A stretch of DNA of 64,000 bases, taken from Anaerolineae bacterium. Lineage in GTDB: Bacteria; Chloroflexota; Anaerolineae; 4572-78; J111. The stretch is from positions 1 through 64,000 of the forward strand of contig JAHDWA010000014.1 of NCBI GenBank assembly GCA_023382535.1. The letters are read 5' to 3'. The translations under genes were made by a program, and so were the position numbers. The notes below the pieces were generated by a model. The model made no database searches and was not told where the DNA came from. It saw only the letters and a program-made list of their open reading frames with translations. This document shows positions 35,057 through 42,781 of this stretch, one piece after another. Position 1 is the stretch's first letter; each line of letters starts with the position of its first letter.

Positions 35057-36781
35057 TTGAAGCGTTTGGTTGAGCCGGCCAGCAATAAATCTTTTCCAAT
35101 CATCATCACCCTCATTCTGACAGCTTACCAGCTTATGCGGGTCATCGCCTTTATTAATGTCTACGGAGGCATCGAACACGATAGTGGTTGGACGCTTGGC
35201 GCGGCGCGTTCATTGGCAGAACGCGGTGAATATACCTACATGGTCAGTACGATTGTTGATCCGAATGTGCCGGCCGCTGTTAACGTTGATGAAAAATTTG
35301 ATATTCAGGCTCCAGATGGACGCATCTGGTTCCGTACCTCGACCAGCATTGGCCCCGCCAGTGTTGTGCCGGAGGCAGTTGTCTTAAAACTCTTCGGGTT
35401 TAGCTTTTGGGCACTCCGAGCTGGGCCGCTTATATTTTACACGGTGTTCTTGCTGCTGGCGGCCTATACCGTGTATCAGTTGGCCGGCCTGGGGGCGATT
35501 GTCCTCTTTCACGCTTTTCTTTTCTTTTACCCTCACCTCTCTATCTTTCTGAGCTATGAGGCGTTGGGCGAGATGCCGAGCATGGTTTATCAACTTTGCG
35601 CTTTCCTGGCTTTTGTCAGCGTGCTAAAAAGACAAGATCATCGCTGGCTGCGCTTTTTGGGGGTGGGACTATTGGCCGGGTTAGCGGCCAATGCCAAACT
35701 CTTGGCGCTTTTGTCAAGCAGCGGGATTTTTGCCTGGGCCGGGTATTTGTGGCTATTCGAGCGAAAAAAAGTGCGTTTTGGCGAATTGTTGAGCCTGGGC
35801 GGCGGTATGGTTTTGGTCGGGCTTGGCTGGGAGCTGGTCCAACTGATTATTTTGACCCGGCTGACCGGCTTTGAGATGTATTTGCAGCACGGCCGGCAGC
35901 GTTGGTTTGGTTTTCTGGATGAAGGCAGCGGCCTGCGGCTCAGAACCGAGTCTGGACCGGAGTTCATGTGGCGTAAATTCCTGGCGCTCAAGGAGATTAC
36001 CCAGTCCCAGCCGGAGGTAATCATGCTGGTGGCGGCAGGAATTATCCTCGGCGGTCTGACACTGTTGTGGTTATGGCAAGGAGAGGAGAAGCGAAACTTG
36101 CTAGGGCCAATTTGGTTAGGCTGGCTGGCGCATACAGCCTGGTTTGTGGGTTTAGCCAAAACCGGGTGGGTGCGCCATTACTGGTTTGGTCTTATTTTGG
36201 CCGTCATCCTCTTGTGTGCCATTCCCTTAGCTCTGGTACGCGCCAGTGGGTTAACCGTGCCGCTGCGTTTTGGCCGGTCAGCTCGACTTGCTTTGCTGGG
36301 CGTTGGGCTGCTGCTCCTGGTGCTAATTGGCTGGGGCTTTGCCAGCCAACCCTATGTTCGGAGTTTCTTTCTACCGGATGAAATTGTGCCTTACTGGGCG
36401 GAGAAGCGGGCTAACAACAATTACGACGCTACGCTGCCCTGGATCATCATTCCCCGTGCTGCTCAGAATGAGGTTGTTGAGTACATCGCCCGGATGCCGC
36501 CTGAGGCCAATGTCTATTATCCCTTTGCCCACAAAGCCGCCGAAATCCCTCCTTTAACCGGCCGCATCAATTATCCCCTCGACCGCCGCCGCTACCCCGG
36601 CGTAACCCCACACCCGGCGGATATTCTGCTCATTCACCCTTATATTGTTTCGGCGTGGGTCCACGATCCGGTGATGCGCCAGGATTTGTTAAATCAGGTG
36701 GCACAGGTCTGCCCCCAACCCGTGCTGAAAAACGATTTTTACATGATTTGCCTGGTCGAGGCGTTGAACCTGCCCCAATAA
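35057..36781 (+). CDS. GT39-like membrane protein, third of a tandem triplication
   Basis: This 574-residue protein has VYGGIEHDSGW after TM1, RIWFRTSTSIGPASVVPEAVVLK, FYPHLSIFLSYEALGEMPSM and a C-terminal VEYIARMPPEANVYYPFAHKA loop. By eye it is closest to the first copy in the N-terminal half and to the second in the C-terminal loop, suggesting recombination or gene conversion between copies. The start is TTG 35057, supported by AGGTGA about 9 nt upstream (35042-35047). It converges on the minus-strand gene at 36832 with 50 bp between and no clear terminator. Confidence 0.7.
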   Translation: MKRLVEPASNKSFPIIITLILTAYQLMRVIAFINVYGGIEHDSGWTLGAARSLAERGEYTYMVSTIVDPNVPAAVNVDEKFDIQAPDGRIWFRTSTSIGPASVVPEAVVLKLFGFSFWALRAGPLIFYTVFLLLAAYTVYQLAGLGAIVLFHAFLFFYPHLSIFLSYEALGEMPSMVYQLCAFLAFVSVLKRQDHRWLRFLGVGLLAGLAANAKLLALLSSSGIFAWAGYLWLFERKKVRFGELLSLGGGMVLVGLGWELVQLIILTRLTGFEMYLQHGRQRWFGFLDEGSGLRLRTESGPEFMWRKFLALKEITQSQPEVIMLVAAGIILGGLTLLWLWQGEEKRNLLGPIWLGWLAHTAWFVGLAKTGWVRHYWFGLILAVILLCAIPLALVRASGLTVPLRFGRSARLALLGVGLLLLVLIGWGFASQPYVRSFFLPDEIVPYWAEKRANNNYDATLPWIIIPRAAQNEVVEYIARMPPEANVYYPFAHKAAEIPPLTGRINYPLDRRRYPGVTPHPADILLIHPYIVSAWVHDPVMRQDLLNQVAQVCPQPVLKNDFYMICLVEALNLPQ

Positions 36782-36831
36782 ACAGGATATTTTGCCGTAA
36801 CCCCTCGCTTCCGGCCGAGTATTGAGCGTCA

Positions 36832-39402
36832 TCATTTTTCCCTTACTTCTATATCGCCTAACCATAAAAAGTCATCGCCAATCTTTCCCGCGCCGGCAGT
36901 GATTTTTAGCCGCTGCAAGGTGTCGGCCTGATACAGGCCGACAATCAAGGGATAACGGCCTAGCGGCGTCTCCGGCTTGACCGGCAGGCGGAATTGGCCC
37001 AGGCCGCGCTGCCCAGGCCGCCAGATCGAAGTCGGCAAGCGGCAAGCCGGGTTGTCGTCCTGCTGGCCCCATAGCTGGGTCCCGTCGGTCAGGTGGACAA
37101 AAGCGCGGTAATTGTCGCCGGGGGGCTGCAACGCCTGCCAATAGAGGTTCACATAAAGCGTTGCACCCGGGGTGACGGTAGCTGCAGGCAGATCATAGCC
37201 CAGGAATTGAATCGCCGGGCCAAACTGCGTCACAATCGGCCGAGAAGGTTCGGCCTGTTGAATGAAGTGTTGAGGTGTGGTCAGATCATCGAAGGCTGGT
37301 TCTAAAGTTTCAAGGGGATAAACGGGCGGGGGCGCTGTGGCTGTAACTCCCGCCGAGAAGATGCGCAGCCGGACCTCACCCTCCCGCTCGATCCAGCCGG
37401 TTTCGCCGTACTCCTGAATTTTTGGTTCTGGGATAAAATAATCGTATCCTGGGGCGCGGACAAAAAACTGGGCCGGGGAATCATAACAGGAACGGGCCTG
37501 GCCAAAGTTATACCAGATCGGGAGAATGAAATCTTCATTGACGCCGCGAAAATCGCCGGGAAATAAACCCTGCGCCCGCAGCGCTCCGATGGCTTTCCAG
37601 CCTTCGCGTTTCGGATAGCCAAAGTACTCTCGCGCTTCGGGCAAATCCTGATAAATTGTTGCCAACCAGTTGGAGCCGTCCCACTGTTGGCGCAAGCGAT
37701 CCAGGGTTGACTCTTGGAGCAGGAAGATTATAGCTGTGTAGCAAATAATCAATCCCATAAAAACTATAAAAAACAGTGAGCCAAGAAGTTGCAGAAGCTT
37801 AAATCGTAAATCCAAAATCCAAAATCTAAAATCTAAAATCTTCCAGCCCGCTCCGGCCAGCAGCGCCGCGCCGGGGTACATGATGTACAGATGCGTGCGC
37901 GGGTCATCCACCAGAAAAACGTAGCCGATAAAACCTACCCCGAACATAAGCCATGCCGCCCTGGCTTCGACGCTGGCAAAAGCTTCATTCCACTTGCGAC
38001 GCAGACCGGGCCAGAAGACGAAACCCGTCAGCCCCAACCCCAAAAGCGGTAGATAGAATTGGGAACTATAATCTTTATCCAGGCGGCTCAATAACCCCAA
38101 GTTGTTGTAAATGAAGCCGGGCTTGACCCGCGAACCGGCCAGATAATCAGCCGTGTTCTTAAATTCAGGATCGAGGAAATAGGGGATGTAGAAAGAAGCC
38201 AGCAGGCTGAGGAAGAGGGTGAGAGCGATGAGGGCCATAAACAGCAGGGGGGCAGGGGGGCGGGGGGGCAGCGGTGAATTCTTTTCTCCCCCGCTCCTCC
38301 GCTCCTGAGCGAAGCCTTCCTCTGAGACTGCTTCCCTGCTCATCACAACCCAACCCAAATACGCCGCCGCCGGCAGCAGCAGCAGCGCATCGAAATGAGC
38401 CAGCAGACAAGCCGCCAACAAAATCGCCCCCAAAATTAACCATTTACCCCTCCTCCAACCCTCCAGTCTTCCATTCTTCCTCCCTTCCACCCCGGCCAGA
38501 TACAGGCAGGACAGCGCTAACGGTCCCCAAAAAAAGATGAGAGCCTGGTATTGGACCATTCGCCCAAAGGCAATAGAGTAACCATTAACAGTCCACAATA
38601 ATGCCGCTATCGCCCCTGCCTGCCAGTTGAACCACCTCCGCCCAATGAAAAAAAGGGTAGCCACGCTGAGGATGCTGCTCAATGCAAAAGGAAAACGAGC
38701 CATGGCTTCGGTGATTTGGCCGGTCAGCAGCCAGACAGCCAGGGGGATAAGCATTTGGGCCGGGCCTTTGCGATGCAGAAACAGGGCGTAATCTTCGCCT
38801 TGCAGGAGCCGGACCCCCAACATCAGCGCTTCGACTTCGTCTTCGTGAAATTCGGCGTAGCCCAGGCGGGGCAGGCGGAGGAAAGCTGCCAGAAAAAGTA
38901 GAGCGGTTAAAAGGAGGAGCGAGGAGGCAAGGAGGCGAGGACGCCAGGAGGGGGAAGGTGAGGGTGGTGGAGGCACGGAATGATGTAGTTGCCACCACAG
39001 GATAACTAATCCAATCAAGATGAGGGCATCAATTATGAGCAGCAATCGGGGCAGGTCGAGCGGGCCGGGCAGATAAACGGCGAACATCGCGCCGAAGATG
39101 GTCAGAGCCAGGGACAGGCCGGCAGCCAGAGTCAAGCGTTCGGCTATGTCCAGCAGGGGCGATACTTTATACTCGCCAGGTAGGGGTAAATTCTCAGGCT
39201 CACTCTGTTTTGGTGCTTGCTCTTGGGGATGAAAAACGTTCAGCCAGACCCAGCCGGGCAAAAAGGCCAGCAAAATCAGGGCGGCAAAGTAGCGCAAGAT
39301 GGGTGGAATGGGTGAGAAGATTAAACTATTAGCCGCAAGCAGGAGAAAAAAAGGCCAAAGGTAGAGGCGGGAGAGGTGAGATATGATCGGATGCGTGAGC
39401 AT
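36832..39402 (-). CDS. GT39-like membrane protein (HEDE type) with one tail domain
   Basis: This 856-residue protein is paralogous to the one at 19254. N-terminal TM helices precede LGYAEFHEDEVEAL with His186-Glu-Asp-Glu189, then HRKGPAQMLIPLAVWLL. The tail (from about residue 727) has FLGYDL, VNLYWQAL, YRAFVHLTD, PACRLPTSIWRPGQ and RYPLIVGLY. It is the only island member on the minus strand, closing the island. It carries several in-frame repeats: GAGGAGC-type heptamers (about 38917-38972), CCTCCAA-type heptamers (about 38437-38500), the 57-bp element (38285-38341) and AATCTAA heptamers (37800-37845), all in inter-helix loops or hydrophobic stretches. Confidence 0.72.
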   Translation of the reverse strand: MLTHPIISHLSRLYLWPFFLLLAANSLIFSPIPPILRYFAALILLAFLPGWVWLNVFHPQEQAPKQSEPENLPLPGEYKVSPLLDIAERLTLAAGLSLALTIFGAMFAVYLPGPLDLPRLLLIIDALILIGLVILWWQLHHSVPPPPSPSPSWRPRLLASSLLLLTALLFLAAFLRLPRLGYAEFHEDEVEALMLGVRLLQGEDYALFLHRKGPAQMLIPLAVWLLTGQITEAMARFPFALSSILSVATLFFIGRRWFNWQAGAIAALLWTVNGYSIAFGRMVQYQALIFFWGPLALSCLYLAGVEGRKNGRLEGWRRGKWLILGAILLAACLLAHFDALLLLPAAAYLGWVVMSREAVSEEGFAQERRSGGEKNSPLPPRPPAPLLFMALIALTLFLSLLASFYIPYFLDPEFKNTADYLAGSRVKPGFIYNNLGLLSRLDKDYSSQFYLPLLGLGLTGFVFWPGLRRKWNEAFASVEARAAWLMFGVGFIGYVFLVDDPRTHLYIMYPGAALLAGAGWKILDFRFWILDLRFKLLQLLGSLFFIVFMGLIICYTAIIFLLQESTLDRLRQQWDGSNWLATIYQDLPEAREYFGYPKREGWKAIGALRAQGLFPGDFRGVNEDFILPIWYNFGQARSCYDSPAQFFVRAPGYDYFIPEPKIQEYGETGWIEREGEVRLRIFSAGVTATAPPPVYPLETLEPAFDDLTTPQHFIQQAEPSRPIVTQFGPAIQFLGYDLPAATVTPGATLYVNLYWQALQPPGDNYRAFVHLTDGTQLWGQQDDNPACRLPTSIWRPGQRGLGQFRLPVKPETPLGRYPLIVGLYQADTLQRLKITAGAGKIGDDFLWLGDIEVREK
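37800..37845. repeat. AAATCTA/AAATCCA heptamer insert in a GT39-like gene
   Basis: Six degenerate AAATCYA units are translated on the minus strand as a KILDFRFWILDLRFKLL segment between TM helices. This is the same repeat family as 7498, 13969 and 19588. Confidence 0.85.
38285..38341 (+). repeat. 57-bp dispersed element inserted in frame
   Basis: It matches 5971-6027 (inverted) at 46 of 57 positions, with the outer 21 bases (38285-38305) identical to that copy and to 11943-11963. It is read in a different frame from the 5971 copy, giving SREAVSEEGFAQERRSGGE. Confidence 0.8.
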
Positions 39403-39480
39403 CTCTCTATTTAATCACAGTTTCCATCTCCCTCAAAATTGTGTATCTTCTGCTTTTTGTGGTAACTATGCTCTTTGTTT

Positions 39481-39515
39481 CAGACCCTAAAGGTCTCGAA
39501 GACCTTTAGGGTCTG
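39481..39515. repeat. 16-bp perfect hairpin of the CAGACCCTAAAGGTCT family
   Basis: CAGACCCTAAAGGTCT (39481-39496) and its exact complement (39500-39515) flank a 3-nt CGA loop. It lies just 3' of the YgaP-like gene and upstream of the GT39-like gene at 36832. TTTGTTTCAGACCCTAAAGG is identical at 47320-47340. It may serve as terminator for the small gene. Confidence 0.8.
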
Positions 39516-39537
39516 GCCAAACATCGTACTTGAGCCG

Positions 39538-39729
39538 TTACTTGTTCTCAATAGAACAGGTTGATAAACCAAAAGGTGCATAAAGCGGACACCAGCCAAT
39601 AGCCGCAGTGAGCAGCGGAACCAAGCCAATAGCTCCCCACCAGCTACCAAAGTAAACCCCGCCAATCAGTAGAGCCAGCCCGATCAGAACTCGAATGACG
39701 CGATCAGTTTTACCCACATTGCACTTCAT
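39538..39729 (-). CDS. YgaP-like small membrane protein (DUF2892)
   Basis: This 63-residue protein matches the DUF2892 / YgaP transmembrane domain: MKCNVGKTDRVIRVLIG, two TM helices and the conserved GWCPLYAPFG end with a Cys in LSTC. In E. coli YgaP this domain is fused to a rhodanese; stand-alone copies are common near sulfur or redox genes. The ATG at 39729 has a strong AAGGAG 9 nt upstream, but that site lies in one arm of a 14-bp inverted repeat. It is downstream of, and co-oriented with, the Crp/Fnr regulator, with a Crp-type site between them, so it is a likely direct target. Confidence 0.85.
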   Translation of the reverse strand: MKCNVGKTDRVIRVLIGLALLIGGVYFGSWWGAIGLVPLLTAAIGWCPLYAPFGLSTCSIENK

Positions 39730-39738
39730 GATGACAAT

Positions 39739-39795
39739 CTCCTTTTGTTATCTTAGATTGAACGATTTATTTGACCCTAATGATAACAAAAGGAG
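39739..39795 (-). promoter_or_regulatory. 14-bp inverted repeat that can sequester the Shine-Dalgarno of the YgaP-like gene
   Basis: CTCCTTTTGTTATC (39739-39752) and GATAACAAAAGGAG (39782-39795) are perfect complements with a 29-nt loop. In an mRNA reading through from crp, the upstream arm would pair with the arm holding AAGGAG, the ribosome site of the gene at 39729. A putative -10 box TATCAT (39785-39780) would start transcription inside the loop, giving an mRNA lacking the masking arm. Confidence 0.65.
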
Positions 39796-39806
39796 CGCAG
39801 AAAGTA

Positions 39807-39821
39807 TGTGACTATATCACA
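39807..39821 (-). promoter_or_regulatory. Crp-type binding site TGTGA-N5-TCACA
   Basis: The half-sites TGTGA and TCACA are perfect with a 5-bp spacer. The centre (39814) is about 41-42 bp upstream of the start point predicted from TATCAT at 39785-39780, the class II activator position. The adjacent regulator has Arg186-Glu187-x3-Arg191 in its recognition helix, as in Crp, which reads TGTGA. Confidence 0.6.
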
Positions 39822-39824
39822 CAA

Positions 39825-40499
39825 CTAAGGCAGTTTGGCCTTTTCCAGTAAAGCTTGCTTATTCTGGATAACAATTGATCCTCGGGACAAAGCAATGAGC
39901 TTCTCCCGCTCAAAATCTTTGAGAATACGGCTGACCACCTCTCTGGCAGTCCCTAATTCAAAAGCAATCTCTTGATGGGTTATTTTGACCTCTTGCTGTT
40001 CCTCAGCCAGGTTAGCCACAAATTCGGCAATTCTCGCATCTACCCGCCGAAAAGCCACCTCCTCAACGGTAGCAATGACAGCGGTCAGGCGTTGTGACAT
40101 CAAGCCAAATACATAATCCCGCCAGACCTCGTACTGTTGGACCCATTCACGCAGGATTGAAGCAGGAACCAATACGGCCTGGACGGTAGTCTCGGCAACG
40201 GCAAAAGCCGGAAATTGAGTCTGGCTGAGAATACAGGACGCCGTCAGGATACAGCTTTCGTTTTCTTCAATCCGATAAAGGGTGATCTCCCGGCCGCTTT
40301 CACCCACCTTGTACACTCTAACGGCCCCGGATAAAACCAGGGCAAGTTGGGTGCAGGTATCGCCCTCCCAACAAATGGACGCGCCTGCCGGAATCTCTTT
40401 GATCTGGGCGTGCTGCCAAAGCTGCTTCTTTACTTCCTGGCCGGCGTTCTTCAAAAAAGTGAAATGTCGCTCCAGGTCAAGGTTAGTTAAGTTTGACAT
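39825..40499 (-). CDS. Crp/Fnr-family transcriptional regulator
   Basis: This 224-residue protein has an N-terminal cyclic-nucleotide-binding-like beta-barrel (about residues 25-120), a long dimerisation helix and a C-terminal winged helix (about 150-215) with EIAFELGTAREVVSRILKDFE. Arg186, Glu187 and Arg191 match the TGTGA-reading residues of Crp rather than the Fnr set. The FGE...RSA phosphate-binding cassette for cAMP is absent, and there is no N-terminal Cys cluster for Fe-S, so the signal is unknown; Cys43, Cys49, Cys83 and Cys89 could allow thiol sensing (inference). The gene is followed at once by a Crp-type site and the YgaP-like gene. It starts 27 bp after the stop of nothing upstream in this direction; the aminotransferase ends at 40526. 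Confidence 0.88.
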   Translation of the reverse strand: MSNLTNLDLERHFTFLKNAGQEVKKQLWQHAQIKEIPAGASICWEGDTCTQLALVLSGAVRVYKVGESGREITLYRIEENESCILTASCILSQTQFPAFAVAETTVQAVLVPASILREWVQQYEVWRDYVFGLMSQRLTAVIATVEEVAFRRVDARIAEFVANLAEEQQEVKITHQEIAFELGTAREVVSRILKDFEREKLIALSRGSIVIQNKQALLEKAKLP

Positions 40500-40525
40500 C
40501 TTTGTCAGATAGACCTCAAAGGGTT

Positions 40526-41728
40526 TTAAAAACCTTGATCTTGCTTAAAAAACTCGGCGATGGCCTGAACAACAGCTTGAAGCTGCTCGTCGCTCAATTC
40601 TGGATAGATCGGAACGGCCAGGGTATGCGCGGCGGCATTTTCGCTGTGGGGATATTCGCCGGCTTGATAACCCCACTCGGCAAAACATTCCTGCTGGTGG
40701 AGCGAGACCGGATAATAAATCTCTGTGCCGATTTTACGCTCGGTCAAGAAGGCCCGCAGCTCATCCCGCTGGCGGTTCACCCGGATGACATACTGATTGT
40801 AAATGTGGCGGTGACCGGGGAAAGGATCAATCGCCGCCTCGGTGCGCAGCGCGTATTGGCCGCTCTCGCGGGACTCACAGGGGAGGACAAGCACATTGCC
40901 TTCGCCAGACATGTCGGTCAGGCCGGCCTCGATGAAAAGCTGGTTGTAGCGAGCCGCGTTGTGCTGCCGCCCGGCCGTCCAGCTATCGAGGTGTTTGAGC
41001 TTAACCCGAATCACCGCCGCTTGCAGCGCGTCTAACCTGAAGTTGCCCCCGACGAACTTGTGGTAATACTTCGGTTCGGCCCCATGCACCCGCAGAATGC
41101 GCAGTTGTTCGGCCAGGTGGGGGTCGTTCGTCGTAACAGCGCCGCCGTCGCCAAACGCGCCCAGGTTCTTGGAGGGGAAGAAAGAGAAACAGCCGATATG
41201 GCCGATGCTCCCGGCCCGCCGGCCCTTGTACTCAGAGCCGATGGCCTGCGCCGCATCCTCGATAACGTAGAGGTTGTGCCGCCGGGCGATCTCCATAATC
41301 GGGTCCATATCCGCACACTGGCCGTAGAGGTGAACGGGCATAATCGCTTTGGTTCTAGGGGTGATTCTGGCTTCGATCTGAGCGGGATCGAGATTGTAAG
41401 TTTTGGGGTCAACATCGGCAAAAACCGCTGTGGCCCCCAGCCGGGCCACCGAGCCGGCGGTCGCAAAAAATGTGTAAGGGGTGGTAATAACCTCATCGCC
41501 CGGCTTTAGATTGATGGCCATTAAGGCTAAGATCAGGGCATCCGTGCCGGAGGAGACACCCAGGGCAAACTTGGTCTGGCAGTAGGCGGCTAACTCGCTT
41601 TCAAGCTCGCTCACTTCCGGCCCCATAATGAAGTATTGAGAGTCGCACACACGGCTAATGGCAGCCTGCACTTCTTCCTTAATCGAGGCGTATTGGGGTT
41701 TTAAATCGAGTAGTGGTACGGTAATCAT
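40526..41728 (-). CDS. DegT/DnrJ/EryC1/StrS sugar aminotransferase
   Basis: This 400-residue PLP enzyme is full length. Lys187 in [15 protein letters not shown] is the PLP-binding lysine, Asp158 in [10 protein letters not shown] pairs with the pyridine nitrogen, and GVSSGTDAL is the phosphate-contact loop. The family transaminates keto-sugar nucleotides (for example UDP-3-keto or dTDP-4-keto sugars) to amino sugars for surface polysaccharide or glycoprotein. The exact sugar is not readable. The ATG at 41728 has AAGGAG about 7 nt upstream. It lies between folP and the Crp regulator with 125 bp free on the 5' side, so it probably has its own promoter. Neighbouring GT-C genes make a glycan role likely. 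Confidence 0.9.
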   Translation of the reverse strand: MITVPLLDLKPQYASIKEEVQAAISRVCDSQYFIMGPEVSELESELAAYCQTKFALGVSSGTDALILALMAINLKPGDEVITTPYTFFATAGSVARLGATAVFADVDPKTYNLDPAQIEARITPRTKAIMPVHLYGQCADMDPIMEIARRHNLYVIEDAAQAIGSEYKGRRAGSIGHIGCFSFFPSKNLGAFGDGGAVTTNDPHLAEQLRILRVHGAEPKYYHKFVGGNFRLDALQAAVIRVKLKHLDSWTAGRQHNAARYNQLFIEAGLTDMSGEGNVLVLPCESRESGQYALRTEAAIDPFPGHRHIYNQYVIRVNRQRDELRAFLTERKIGTEIYYPVSLHQQECFAEWGYQAGEYPHSENAAAHTLAVPIYPELSDEQLQAVVQAIAEFFKQDQGF

Positions 41729-41853
41729 TTTTTTCTCCTTGTGGTAGATAATATAATTGATGTTGTTGAAGAGGACAGTGGTGGCCAGTCAACAACTGGT
41801 TGCTTGGGTTGGTAGACAATAAGCAGTAAGTTCTCCTGAGTCAGAGGTGGAGG

Positions 41854-42768
41854 TCAATGTTCAGTGGTCCCAAGGGGAGGCTTTGCACTCGGTGGTCGTT
41901 CTCGCACAATCGCATCGGTCATTCTGGCGACGCGGCTCATCTCTTTGACCTGATGCACCCGGACAATATCCGCCCCGCGAATAATGCCAACCGCGATCGT
42001 GGCGGCCGTGCCTTCCAGCCGGTCTTCGGGGGGGGTATTGAGAGTATAGCCGATGAACGACTTATTGGAGGTGCCCAGGAGAATCGGATAGCCTAGAACT
42101 TTGAGGGCATCCAACTGGTTTAACAACCTCAAATTTTGCTCAACCGTTTTACCAAAACCAATGCCCGGATCAATCAAAATATGTTCATCCGGCACTCCGG
42201 CGGTTTTGGCCCGGTTAATGCTGACCTGCAACTCGCTGGCGATGTCGGCCAGCAGATCATTGTAAACGGTCCCCACATAGCGCCCTCCCAGGCGCGCCTC
42301 CTGAACGGCATTGCGCGGGCGGCTCCGGTTGTGCATCACTACGACGGGTACGTGTCGTCGGGCGCACAAACCGGCCATGCCGGGGTCCATCTGCAAGCCC
42401 CACACGTCGTTGACCATGTGCGCCCCGGCATCGAGCGCAGCAGCGGCTACTTCGGCCTTGTAAGTATCAATGGAAATAGGTAGGTTAACCTCCTGGCTGA
42501 GGCCCTGGATGACCGGCAAAACCCGCTGCAATTCGACCTCAGCCTCAACCGGCTCGGCCCCCGGGCGGGTGCTCTCCCCGCCCACATCGAGAATGTGCGC
42601 GCCTTCTTGCGCAAAACGGACGCCCTGTTCGATCGCTCTTTTTACCCACCACTGGTCGCTCAACAAGCCGTCGCCGGAAAAACTGTCGGGGGTGACATTG
42701 ATAATGCCCATGAGATAGGTTTGGCTGCCCCAGCGAAATACGGAAGAACCGATTTTTAATTCACGCAT
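41854..42768 (-). CDS. folP: dihydropteroate synthase
   Basis: This 304-residue enzyme condenses p-aminobenzoate with hydroxymethyl-dihydropterin diphosphate in folate synthesis. Signatures visible are MGIINVTPDSFSGDG, LDVGGESTRPGA, SIDTYKAEVA and LIDPGIGFGKTVEQN. The ATG at 42768 (MRELKIG) is chosen; upstream open frame lies within the preceding gene. It lies 13 bp after the LuxR/Kelch gene, so it is probably cotranscribed with it. The last ~12 residues (PPSAKPPLGTTEH) come from a dispersed repeat (41867-41890) identical to one inside the DUF2079 gene, which appears to have replaced the original C-terminus. No other folate genes are nearby. Confidence 0.93.
   Translation of the reverse strand: MRELKIGSSVFRWGSQTYLMGIINVTPDSFSGDGLLSDQWWVKRAIEQGVRFAQEGAHILDVGGESTRPGAEPVEAEVELQRVLPVIQGLSQEVNLPISIDTYKAEVAAAALDAGAHMVNDVWGLQMDPGMAGLCARRHVPVVVMHNRSRPRNAVQEARLGGRYVGTVYNDLLADIASELQVSINRAKTAGVPDEHILIDPGIGFGKTVEQNLRLLNQLDALKVLGYPILLGTSNKSFIGYTLNTPPEDRLEGTAATIAVGIIRGADIVRVHQVKEMSRVARMTDAIVRERPPSAKPPLGTTEH
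41867..41890 (-). repeat. 24-bp repeat forming the folP C-terminus
   Basis: These 24 bases are an exact inverted match to 11844-11867. The repeat encodes SAKPPLGT and supplies the end of FolP shortly before its stop codon. It is related to the middle of the 57-bp elements at 5971 and 38285. Confidence 0.85.
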
Positions 42769-42781
42769 TTTCAAGAAAGCC

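Noticed and set aside
31553..36781. Triplicated genes considered as an assembly duplication
   Set aside because: The copies differ throughout in sequence and have different start codons (ATG, GTG, TTG), so they are real paralogues.
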